DNA of 6,212 nucleotides from Planctomycetaceae bacterium (lineage in GTDB: Bacteria; Planctomycetota; Planctomycetia; Planctomycetales; Planctomycetaceae), in NCBI GenBank assembly GCA_016795125.1, contig JAEUIG010000660.1:1-6212 (forward strand). The letters are read 5' to 3'. Below are positions 1-4,892 of the stretch, in pieces; the first letter of the stretch is position 1, and each line of letters begins with the position of its first letter. Position numbers and translations under genes: made by a program. Under the pieces are notes generated by a model. It was not told where the DNA came from, made no database searches, and was given only the letters and a program-made list of their open reading frames with translations.

Positions 1-2
1 GG

Positions 3-50
3 CATGCCGTCGTCCAGCGCATGCTGGAACGGCACAGCGCGATCACATAG
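3..50 (+). CDS. Probable C-terminal tail of a plus-strand gene (partial)
   Basis: Reading plus frame 3 from the window edge gives HAVVQRMLERHSAIT followed by a TAG stop at 48-50. Twelve of the fifteen codons end in G or C, matching the coding bias of the other genes here, and the peptide looks like an amphipathic C-terminal helix. If real, the gene is convergent with the aminotransferase and they share the 156-base spacer at 51-206. No family can be assigned from 15 residues. It could be chance, since this stretch is short. Confidence 0.42.
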   Translation, partial: HAVVQRMLERHSAIT

Positions 51-71
51 GACACGCAAGAAAAGTTGAAC

Positions 72-98
72 CACTAAGACACGAAGTACACAAAGAAA
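72..98. repeat. Three-unit 9-bp periodic repeat
   Basis: Three imperfect 9-base units lie end to end: CACTAAGAC, ACGAAGTAC and ACAAAGAAA. The minus strand reads as a CTTCGTGTCTTAGTGGTTC-type sequence. I recognise this as a dispersed intergenic motif of planctomycete and some other environmental genomes; that recognition is from memory, not a search. The tract is AT-rich compared with the surrounding genes and lies between two converging gene ends. Function is unknown. Confidence 0.6.
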
Positions 99-111
99 GA
101 AAACGCTCGAG

Positions 112-142
112 TTAGGAGGCGGCTTCTGCCAACCTCCCCTAA
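112..142 (-). terminator. Interrupted hairpin between convergent genes, possible terminator
   Basis: The arms TTAGG (112-116) and CCTAA (138-142) pair, followed by AGG/CCT and GGC/GCC with a TTCT loop. A CC bulge and a small internal loop interrupt the stem. On the minus strand a T-rich stretch (TTTTCTTTCTTT) follows about ten bases later, so it could end the aminotransferase transcript. The distance to the T-run is longer than in a classical intrinsic terminator, so this is weak. Confidence 0.3.
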
Positions 143-180
143 ATCTGCGTCAATCCCCTTCAATCCGCGGCATCCGCGTT
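143..180. repeat. 10-bp periodic repeat (ATCTGCGTCA type)
   Basis: Successive 10-base units ATCTGCGTCA, ATCCCCTTCA and ATCCGCGGCA are followed by TCCGCGTT. On the other strand this reads as GCAGAT/GCGGAT units. The same family in inverted orientation is seen at 2898-2934 inside the start of the COG3014-type gene. I recognise the family as a dispersed intergenic repeat from memory. The period is about one helical turn. Confidence 0.6.
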
Positions 181-206
181 CCATTCTTCCTTCCACGAAA
201 GCGGCA

Positions 207-1400
207 TCACGGGTTCAGAAACTTCGCGATGCGGTCAATCCCGGCTTCGAGCACGTCGAGGCCTGTCGCGAACGACAGCCGCACGTAGCCCGGCGCGCCG
301 AAGGCGTCGCCGGTCACCAGCGCAACGTTTGCGTCCTCCAGCAGGGCCGTGCAGAAGTCGCTCGAGTTGTCGACCTTCTTGCCGTTTGCGCCCAGCGGCT
401 TGCCGAAGTAGCTGCTGACGTCGAAGAACGCGTAGAACGCGCCGGTCGGATCGGCGAACTGAATGTTCGGAATCTCCTTGAGCCGGCCGAGCACGTAGTT
501 CCGCCGCTTGCGGAACTCGACGAGCATCTCCTGCACGCACTCCTGCGGCCCGTTGAGCGCCGCCACCGCCGCATACTGGCTCACGCTGCACGGATTGGAC
601 GTCTCCTGGCTCTGCAGGTTGTCCATCGCCTTGGTCACGTCGACCGGCGCGAGCGTCCAGCCGATCCGCCAGCCCGTCATGGCGTACGCCTTGCTCACCC
701 CGCTGACGATGATCGTCAGGTCTTTCACGCCCGGCACCAGCGTCGCAAAGCAGCGGAACTCGGCCCCTTCGTAGATCAGCTTCTCGTAGATCTCGTCCGA
801 CAGCACGGGAATCTGCCGCTTCACTGCAACTTCGGCGAGACCAGTCAGTGTCGAGATGGGGTACGCGCTGCCGGTCGGGTTGCAGGGGTTATTGAGCATC
901 AGCAGCCGGGTGCGCGGCGTGATGGCCGCTTCGAACTGCGCGGGCTGAAGCGTGAAGCCGCTTTCCAGAGAAGTCTCAACGAGCACGGGGGTCGCGCCGG
1001 TCAACTCGACGAGCGCGCTGTAACTGACCCAGTATGGCGTCGGGATGATGACCTCATCTCCCGGCCCGCACATCGCCGCGAGCACGTTATGGATCGAGTG
1101 CTTCGCGCCGTTGGAAATCATCACCTGATTGGGCTGGTACTCGACGCCATAGTCCCGCTGGTAGGCGGCGCAGACGGCTTTCTTGAGTTCGAGGATGCCG
1201 CCGGAGGCCGTGTAGTGCGTGTGGCCGGCGTCCATCGCCTTCTTGGCGGCGTCGCGGATGTGGGCCGGCGTGATGAAATCCGGCTCACCCAGCGTGAACT
1301 CATAAACCTTGACCCCTTTGGCCACAAGCTCCTTCGCCTTGGCGGCGGCGGCAATGGTGGCAGAGGGCTTGAGCGACTGAACAGCAGGAGAAAGACGCAT
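207..1400 (-). CDS. aspC: Aspartate aminotransferase, class I, PLP-dependent
   Basis: This cytoplasmic PLP enzyme is expected to exchange amino groups between aspartate and 2-oxoglutarate, giving oxaloacetate and glutamate. Its 397 residues are normal for the prokaryotic (Thermus-type) subgroup. Visible landmarks are LGEPDF near 37-42, YWVSY at 123-127, NNPCNPTG at 170-177 (N174 binds the cofactor), SDEIYE at 201-206 (D202, Y205), the Schiff-base lysine K237 in SGVSKAYAMTGWRIGW, and R374 in YVRLSFA, which holds the substrate carboxylate. The N-terminal LKPSATIA motif aligns at the usual distance from the start and supports the ATG at 1400, although no Shine-Dalgarno is visible. Some members of this subgroup also transaminate prephenate; that cannot be decided here. 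A 198-base spacer with hairpins separates it from the upstream lipoprotein genes, so it is probably a separate transcription unit. All key residues are intact. Confidence 0.95.
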   Translation of the reverse strand: MRLSPAVQSLKPSATIAAAAKAKELVAKGVKVYEFTLGEPDFITPAHIRDAAKKAMDAGHTHYTASGGILELKKAVCAAYQRDYGVEYQPNQVMISNGAKHSIHNVLAAMCGPGDEVIIPTPYWVSYSALVELTGATPVLVETSLESGFTLQPAQFEAAITPRTRLLMLNNPCNPTGSAYPISTLTGLAEVAVKRQIPVLSDEIYEKLIYEGAEFRCFATLVPGVKDLTIIVSGVSKAYAMTGWRIGWTLAPVDVTKAMDNLQSQETSNPCSVSQYAAVAALNGPQECVQEMLVEFRKRRNYVLGRLKEIPNIQFADPTGAFYAFFDVSSYFGKPLGANGKKVDNSSDFCTALLEDANVALVTGDAFGAPGYVRLSFATGLDVLEAGIDRIAKFLNP

Positions 1401-1544
1401 GGAGTGAGGCCAGACCGCGGGAAGGAAGAAACTGCCGGCAGGACACGCGCGGGCGGCGCCGGTTCGCCGACGAGGGGATTCTTCAGCGTCCGCCGGGCAG
1501 CGTCAAGGGAGCCGATTGACTCGCAATTGACGATGCCGATGAGC

Positions 1545-1563
1545 GGCGGGGTTTAACCCCGCC
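1545..1563. repeat. GC-rich inverted repeat, 7-9 bp arms
   Basis: GGCGGGG (1545-1551) pairs with CCCCGCC (1557-1563) around TTTAA. Two more T/A pairs can form, making a near-perfect 19-base palindrome. It lies 36 bases past the stop of the COG3014-type gene, just beyond the second hairpin at 1582-1598. No T-run follows on either strand, so it is not a typical intrinsic terminator. With its partner it looks like one unit of a dispersed repeat, and it could also stall transcription or protect the mRNA 3' end. Confidence 0.7.
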
Positions 1564-1581
1564 TCTCGGCATGCACGCGGT

Positions 1582-1598
1582 GGTGGGCGGAGCCCACC
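1582..1598. repeat. Hairpin repeat abutting a stop codon
   Basis: GGTGGGC (1582-1588) pairs with GCCCACC (1592-1598) around GGA. On the minus strand it reads GGTGGGCTCCGCCCACC and begins right after the TAG stop (1599-1601) of the lipoprotein gene. I recognise similar GTGGGC/GCCCAC hairpins as frequent intergenic repeats in planctomycetes, from memory only. It may act as a 3' stem-loop for the lipoprotein mRNA. Confidence 0.7.
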
Positions 1599-2936
1599 CT
1601 ACTGGCTGCTCGTCAGAATTCGCCCAATGAGCCGCGAATCGGGGAAGTGCGCCAGGGCGTAGGTGTTGCGTCCCTCGTCGATCCGCACGCTGGCCGGCTC
1701 TTCGCGGCCGATGACACCCGTGTGTCCCGCAGGCGTCAGCCCCAGGCGATGCTCGCCGACCGGCAGCTCGATCCTCAGCACCTGGATCTGGTCCGGCAGC
1801 AAACCCCAGCAGCGGGTGTCCGGCTTCTCCGTCGCTTCCCAAGCGACGCCTCCGAGAGTGAGGGCGATGTCGGCGACCGGATTGTGCTGCGCCGCGACGG
1901 CATCCTTGACGGCGTAGACGGCCCCTTTCTTGATGATCCGGCGGGCGACGGCTCGCCCGACGATGCTGGCGTAATCCGCTTCGTAGTGCGTCCGGGCGAG
2001 GTTGCCGATATCGACCAGCGTGGCGGTTTCCCCTTCGGTCGCTCCGTCGATCGTCACGTTGACATGCGCGACACGATTCGGACGGGGCACGAGAACCGGA
2101 ACCCGGATGGGCGCCACCGTCGGCGGCAGCTCGTGCTTGCCGACGGCGCTAAGAATTCGATCGGCGATCAACAACGCCGCCTGTGTGGGGATTTCGAGGG
2201 CTTCCTCCTTCGTCGGTCCCCGGCCGGTCAGCGCGAACACGTACAGCGCGCCGTGGCCAGGACGCGTCGGCACTTCTAACTGCGCCCGTTGCAGATCAGC
2301 GTCGCCGTCGCGGAAGCCGGGCTGATACGAGACGACCATCGTCCGGGCGCGAACCGCGTCGTCCAGGTTGAACCTCGATTCCTCGGCCAGCGCCGCCCGC
2401 AGGTACGGGCCGAGCGCCACCTGCACGTCCGCCAGTTCGGGATGCTGCTCCAGCCCGCCGGACGCGTCGATCAGCTTCTGCTGCTTGTCCGAGATCTGCA
2501 GCGCGAACGCCTGCGCGTCGCCGCCGCCGTGCATCAGGTTGGCAAGGGCCAGGTACGACAGCAGCAGGACCTTCTCGTGATTCTCGCCGGCGTATGCGAT
2601 CGCCGTATCGTCCGTGACCATCGACAGCGCGGATTCGGCCAATGCCTTCTGCTCGAGATGGTCGAAGCGGCCGCGGACCTCCTTGAGAATCCGTTCCGCT
2701 TCGGCCGGATTGCCGTCGGCCAGTTCGATGGCGGCCTGATCCAGCAGCAGGACGTCGCCGTCCTTCTTCGGCTTTTCGAGCAACCGCGCGACCTCGGCGC
2801 GTGCCCCGGACAGGTTGCCGAGATAGAAATCGTCCCGGACCTGATGCAGCCGGTGAACGTGCGAGGTGCAGCCCGCGGCCACAAGCAGCAGTGGGACGCA
2901 GATCAACGCAGATCGCAATCGATTCAAGCAGATCAT
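1599..2936 (-). CDS. Lipoprotein of the COG3014 type, probable envelope protein
   Basis: The product has a lipoprotein signal peptide: a basic NRLR stretch, a hydrophobic run LICVPLLLVAA, then GC with the lipidation cysteine at residue 23. A helical repeat-like N-terminal half follows (AEVARLL..., LAEAE-type helices rich in Ala/Leu/Glu, TPR-like). The family landmarks are YAGENHEKVLLLSYLALANL in the first third and KPDTRCWGLLPDQIQVLRIEL with a following GEHRL near the C terminus. These resemble COG3014 lipoproteins, which in other bacteria sit beside lpoB. The function of that family is not established. It follows the LpoB-like gene by 52 bases and is probably co-transcribed. ATG at 2936 is chosen; an in-frame GTG at 2945 would add three residues. 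Neither has a convincing Shine-Dalgarno. The signal-peptide codons overlap a period-10 repeat. Confidence 0.85.
   Translation of the reverse strand: MICLNRLRSALICVPLLLVAAGCTSHVHRLHQVRDDFYLGNLSGARAEVARLLEKPKKDGDVLLLDQAAIELADGNPAEAERILKEVRGRFDHLEQKALAESALSMVTDDTAIAYAGENHEKVLLLSYLALANLMHGGGDAQAFALQISDKQQKLIDASGGLEQHPELADVQVALGPYLRAALAEESRFNLDDAVRARTMVVSYQPGFRDGDADLQRAQLEVPTRPGHGALYVFALTGRGPTKEEALEIPTQAALLIADRILSAVGKHELPPTVAPIRVPVLVPRPNRVAHVNVTIDGATEGETATLVDIGNLARTHYEADYASIVGRAVARRIIKKGAVYAVKDAVAAQHNPVADIALTLGGVAWEATEKPDTRCWGLLPDQIQVLRIELPVGEHRLGLTPAGHTGVIGREEPASVRIDEGRNTYALAHFPDSRLIGRILTSSQ
2898..2934. repeat. GCAGATC repeats within the signal-peptide codons
   Basis: GCAGATC occurs at 2898-2904, 2908-2914 and 2928-2934, at spacings of 10 and 20 bases. 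The 16-base core GCAGATCAACGCAGAT differs by one base from the GCAGATTAACGCAGAT form I remember as a dispersed repeat. It is the inverted relative of the tract at 143-180. Here it is translated on the minus strand as part of the lipoprotein signal peptide (LNRLRSALICV). Confidence 0.55.
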
Positions 2937-2988
2937 CCTGCACACGGCCGCGCGGATGGAGACTTCGACGGACGCTTGCGGTTTCGCG

Positions 2989-3636
2989 TCACGACTTCAG
3001 CCGGGCCAGCGGGCCGCGGCGATAGCCTTTGCGAATTTCCGCCGACTCCTTCTCCGTGTTTCCGCTGTAGATGTCGATCAGCTCCAGCGTGAGCAGATAG
3101 TCGCGCTGGTAGTCCTTGTTGCTCTGGGTCGTGCCGGAGGTGATCGTCGCGTACAGCAGGTAGTCGAACGGCTGGTCGAACCGCTCCATGGATGCGGCGA
3201 ACATCCGCTGGTTATTGGCGATGAACAGCTGGTCCGCGCGGAGTCCGCATTGCTGGAGCCCGGCATCGACGTAGCGGCGATTGATCGGTTCGAACGCCTC
3301 CGACTCGTTGATCAGCGTGTCGATGTGCTGATAGATCTGCTCTTTGAAGTCGCCCAGGTCTTCGGCGCTCTTGTTCTCGATGCCGACGAAGCAGATTTTT
3401 TTGCGTGAATGCGGGACTTCGTTGCCGGTGAGCTGAATCTGACCGACCTGCCGCCCCAGCAGCTTGCCGACGGACTCCTGGATGAGCGGCTGCCAGGTTT
3501 CGGTGCCGGCGGCATGGGAGCCGACCATGTCCTCATCCTGGCTGGTGAGGACCTTGGCGTGCTGAACATTGCGGCAGCCGACCAGCAATGCGGCGAATGG
3601 CGCAGCATTCCGGAGAAGCTGGCGACGAGTAAGCAT
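2989..3636 (-). CDS. LpoB-like penicillin-binding-protein activator lipoprotein
   Basis: The 215-residue protein begins MLTRRQLLRNAAPFAALLVGC: a twin-arginine motif, a short hydrophobic stretch and a lipobox, suggesting a Tat-exported lipoprotein with the lipidated cysteine at residue 21. The body matches the LpoB/COG3417 layout: TWQPLIQESVGKLL, a KKICFVGIENKS strand, a long helix with DFKEQIYQHIDTLI, then FDYLLYATITSG and LLTLELIDIYSGN. In Enterobacteria LpoB is an outer-membrane lipoprotein that activates the class A synthase PBP1b; here the partner is unknown. The ATG at 3636 is preferred over the one at 3645 because AAGGA lies 8 bases before it. It is followed after 52 bases by the COG3014-type lipoprotein gene, a pairing I recall from other phyla. 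Confidence 0.82.
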   Translation of the reverse strand: MLTRRQLLRNAAPFAALLVGCRNVQHAKVLTSQDEDMVGSHAAGTETWQPLIQESVGKLLGRQVGQIQLTGNEVPHSRKKICFVGIENKSAEDLGDFKEQIYQHIDTLINESEAFEPINRRYVDAGLQQCGLRADQLFIANNQRMFAASMERFDQPFDYLLYATITSGTTQSNKDYQRDYLLTLELIDIYSGNTEKESAEIRKGYRRGPLARLKS

Positions 3637-3644
3637 GGTCTTCA

Positions 3645-3649
3645 TCCTT
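3645..3649 (-). promoter_or_regulatory. Ribosome binding site AAGGA that decides the LpoB-like start
   Basis: The minus strand reads AAGGA, then eight bases, then the ATG at 3636. For the alternative ATG at 3645 the same purine run would touch the start codon and could not serve. This supports the start that yields MLTRRQLLRN. Confidence 0.6.
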
Positions 3650-3770
3650 GAAGCCCAAACCGGCGGCCGCGCGCGATCCCTCGTCCTTGAGGCCGGAATC
3701 TCCGCCGTGCGCGTTAAAATATGCCGGGGACGGGAAGATTATCGGCGACCCGCCGGCAAAGATAGAGCGG

Positions 3771-3795
3771 GAGTGGCAAGTGCCCAGTCCCACTC
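3771..3795. repeat. Inverted repeat upstream of the LpoB-like gene
   Basis: GAGTGG (3771-3776) pairs with CCACTC (3790-3795) across 13 bases. Nested inside is GGCAAGTGCC (3775-3784), itself a GGCA/TGCC palindrome. The same ten bases occur in opposite orientation at 4856-4865. It may be a dispersed repeat or a protein-binding site; nothing here decides between them. Confidence 0.45.
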
Positions 3796-3900
3796 ATCGT
3801 TCACGAACTGAACCGGCAAATCCCGTCGCATTCCCGCGCGGCGGCAGTCGACAGGGCAAAAGCGGCGATCCTGTCAACTTCAATAGACACGTTAAACAGG

Positions 3901-3919
3901 AAAAGACGGCGAAGTGCCG
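3901..3919 (-). terminator. Weak intrinsic terminator candidate after PII
   Basis: On the minus strand CGGC-ACTTC-GCCG is followed by TCTTTTCCTGTTT. The stem is only 4 bp (5 with a G-T pair), so stability is doubtful, but the T-rich tail and its place 56 bases past the PII stop fit a terminator. Confidence 0.35.
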
Positions 3920-3974
3920 CTGGGGCATGCCGCCGCCTCGACCTGTTCCTGAAAGCTGAATGCTGTCTGCTGCG

Positions 3975-4313
3975 TTACAGCGCGTCCTCGCCGATTTCGC
4001 CTGTCCGGATGCGGACGACCTGAGCCAGCGGAGTCACGAAAATCTTGCCGTCACCGACCTTTCCGGTGCGGGCCGCTCCGGCGATCGTCTCCACGATCGT
4101 GGCCGTCATGTCGTCCGGGACGGCGACTTCGATCTTTACTTTCGGCACAAAATCGACCGTGTATTCGGCACCGCGGTACATTTCCTTGTGGCCGCGCTGA
4201 CGACCGAAGCCGCGCACCTCGCCGACCGTCATGCCCTTGACCCCGGCCTTGGTCAACGCGTCCTTGACCTCTTCCAGCTTGAAGTGACGGATGACTGCTT
4301 CGATCTTGGTCAT
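3975..4313 (-). CDS. glnB: Nitrogen regulatory protein PII
   Basis: PII is a cytoplasmic trimer that senses ATP/ADP, 2-oxoglutarate and, through modification, glutamine status, and it binds targets including Amt. The 112-residue length is exact for the family. The T-loop is intact: GFGRQRGH (35-42) and YRGAEYTVDF with Y51, the usual uridylylation site. The nucleotide pocket is intact too: TGKVGDGKIF (83-92, K90) and VVRIRTGE (R101, R103). The N terminus MTKIEA is GlnB-like rather than GlnK-like, although neighbouring an amt gene is typical of GlnK, so either name is defensible. Residue 10 is His where most PII proteins have Pro (RHFKL versus KPFKL). AAGG nine bases before the ATG is a weak ribosome site. 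It lies 71 bases after the Fis-like gene and is probably in the amt transcript. Confidence 0.96.
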   Translation of the reverse strand: MTKIEAVIRHFKLEEVKDALTKAGVKGMTVGEVRGFGRQRGHKEMYRGAEYTVDFVPKVKIEVAVPDDMTATIVETIAGAARTGKVGDGKIFVTPLAQVVRIRTGEIGEDAL

Positions 4314-4322
4314 GTGTCGGGG

Positions 4323-4326
4323 CCTT
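4323..4326 (-). promoter_or_regulatory. Weak ribosome binding site of the PII gene
   Basis: AAGG on the minus strand lies nine bases before the ATG at 4313. It is the only Shine-Dalgarno-like sequence seen in the three-gene nitrogen cluster and supports that start. Confidence 0.4.
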
Positions 4327-4384
4327 GAATTGATCGGATGATGGAAGAACAGGCGTCCTGGCTGGATGCTCGATGGCGGCCGCG

Positions 4385-4831
4385 TCAGGCAGGCTCCTGG
4401 TCCAGATTGTACTTTCGCAGTTTTTTATGCAAGGTATTGCGGTCAATTCCCAGCCGTGCGGCAGCCCGGGTCTTGACCCGCTCACAATCGTCGAACACCT
4501 GGGTAATCAGCTGCCGCTCGACTTCCAGGACGATCCTGTCGAACAGGTCGCCCGCCTCCGGCTCCGCCAGGCTCAATTGCCGTTCGAGCATTTCCTCGAT
4601 CAGCACGCGAGTATCGCTTGACGCCTCCTGCTCCATCAACAGCGCCAGCACGCGCTGGGCCTGTGCGTCCGACAGCAGCGTTTCCAGCCTCAGCGGCTCG
4701 CGAACTGGAGATTCATCACCCTCCTCGTGCCGAGCGCCATTGGCGGGCTGACCGGCAGGCGAATGGACTGGCGGATCGGCATCAACCGATCCGCCAGCCA
4801 CCGGGAACACGTAGGCGACAATCCGTTTCAT
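4385..4831 (-). CDS. Small Fis-family DNA-binding protein
   Basis: The last ~55 of 148 residues match Fis and the C-terminal domain of NtrC: DLFDRIVLEVERQL (95-108) for the dimer helices and TRAAARLGIDRNTLHKKLRKY (121-141) for the helix-turn-helix. There is no AAA+ or receiver domain, so it cannot activate sigma-54 polymerase by itself. Against E. coli Fis, R85, T87, K90 and K94 are kept, while R89 is His (H135) and N84 is Asp (D130). Residues 45-90 look helical; residues 1-44 are Pro/Gly-rich and weakly coding, with third-position GC near 60% against about 84% in the next 49 codons. The ATG at 4831 lacks a Shine-Dalgarno; the next Met is residue 66 (4636), which would leave 83 residues. It lies between amt and PII genes, so a role in nitrogen control is inferred. 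It could instead be a general nucleoid protein. Confidence 0.82.
   Translation of the reverse strand: MKRIVAYVFPVAGGSVDADPPVHSPAGQPANGARHEEGDESPVREPLRLETLLSDAQAQRVLALLMEQEASSDTRVLIEEMLERQLSLAEPEAGDLFDRIVLEVERQLITQVFDDCERVKTRAAARLGIDRNTLHKKLRKYNLDQEPA
4768..4797. promoter_or_regulatory. Perfect 12-bp inverted repeat in the start of the Fis-like gene
   Basis: CTGGCGGATCGG (4768-4779) and CCGATCCGCCAG (4786-4797) are exact reverse complements separated by six bases. No T-run follows on either strand, so it is not an intrinsic terminator. It falls in codons 12-22 of the Fis-like gene as called. It could be an RNA hairpin limiting translation or the operator of a dimeric regulator; both are inferences. 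Confidence 0.7.
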
Positions 4832-4864
4832 CGATCGCGGTCGCTTGGGGCTTAAGGCACTTGC

Positions 4865-4891
4865 CGTCGGACTGGCCCTCGACAGCCGACG
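4865..4891 (-). other. Stem-loop directly after the amt stop codon
   Basis: On the minus strand CGTCGGCTG pairs with CAG-CCGACG, with one bulged T, around an 8-base loop, giving a 9-bp GC-rich stem. It starts two bases past the amt stop. GCAAGTGCC follows rather than a T-run, so simple termination is unlikely. It may protect the amt mRNA 3' end and lower expression of the downstream Fis-like and PII genes relative to amt. Confidence 0.5.
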
Positions 4892-4892
4892 C

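Larger units (their letters stand above)
3637..3974. other. 338-base spacer between PII and LpoB-like genes
   Basis: No convincing gene is seen. Reading frames open across the region give low-complexity, basic, proline-rich peptides unlike any family. It holds a weak terminator candidate for the PII transcript (3901-3919), an inverted repeat (3771-3795) and an AT-rich patch (CATATTTTAA on the minus strand, about 3713-3724) that might contain a -10 element for the LpoB-like operon; no matching -35 box is visible. The spacer length and these signals suggest that transcription of the lipoprotein pair starts here. Confidence 0.6.

Noticed and set aside
13..28. Inverted repeat TCCAGC / GCTGGA at the left edge
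   Set aside because: It falls within the probable coding tail, the arms are only six bases, and no T-run follows; likely chance.
1483..1842. Minus-strand frame of about 119 codons across the hairpins after the lipoprotein gene
   Set aside because: It reads the lipoprotein's 3' end in another frame and translates the palindromic repeat (VGWAPPTTACMPRGGVKPR), a common artefact of such repeats.
2289..3092. Long plus-strand frame opposite the two lipoprotein genes
   Set aside because: Composition is Arg/Gln/Gly-rich without domain resemblance, and the minus strand has two coherent lipoprotein genes with signal peptides.
3711..3760. Promoter with TATTTT or GATAAT as -10 for the LpoB-like operon
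   Set aside because: No matching -35 box at 16-18 bases, and planctomycete promoter rules are poorly known; mentioned only within the spacer entry.
3648..3959. Plus-strand open frame of about 103 codons in the spacer between PII and LpoB-like genes
   Set aside because: The peptide is Pro/Arg/Ser-rich with no recognisable family, no ribosome site, and it reads through the repeat and the terminator candidate.
3960..4328. Plus-strand open frame of about 122 codons opposite the PII gene
   Set aside because: It is the complement of an intact, strongly conserved PII gene; open antisense frames are expected at this GC content.
4856..4865. Possible sigma-54 promoter (GGCAC near TTGC) between amt and the Fis-like gene
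   Set aside because: The GGCAC and TTGC elements are directly adjacent, whereas a -24/-12 promoter needs about five bases between them.
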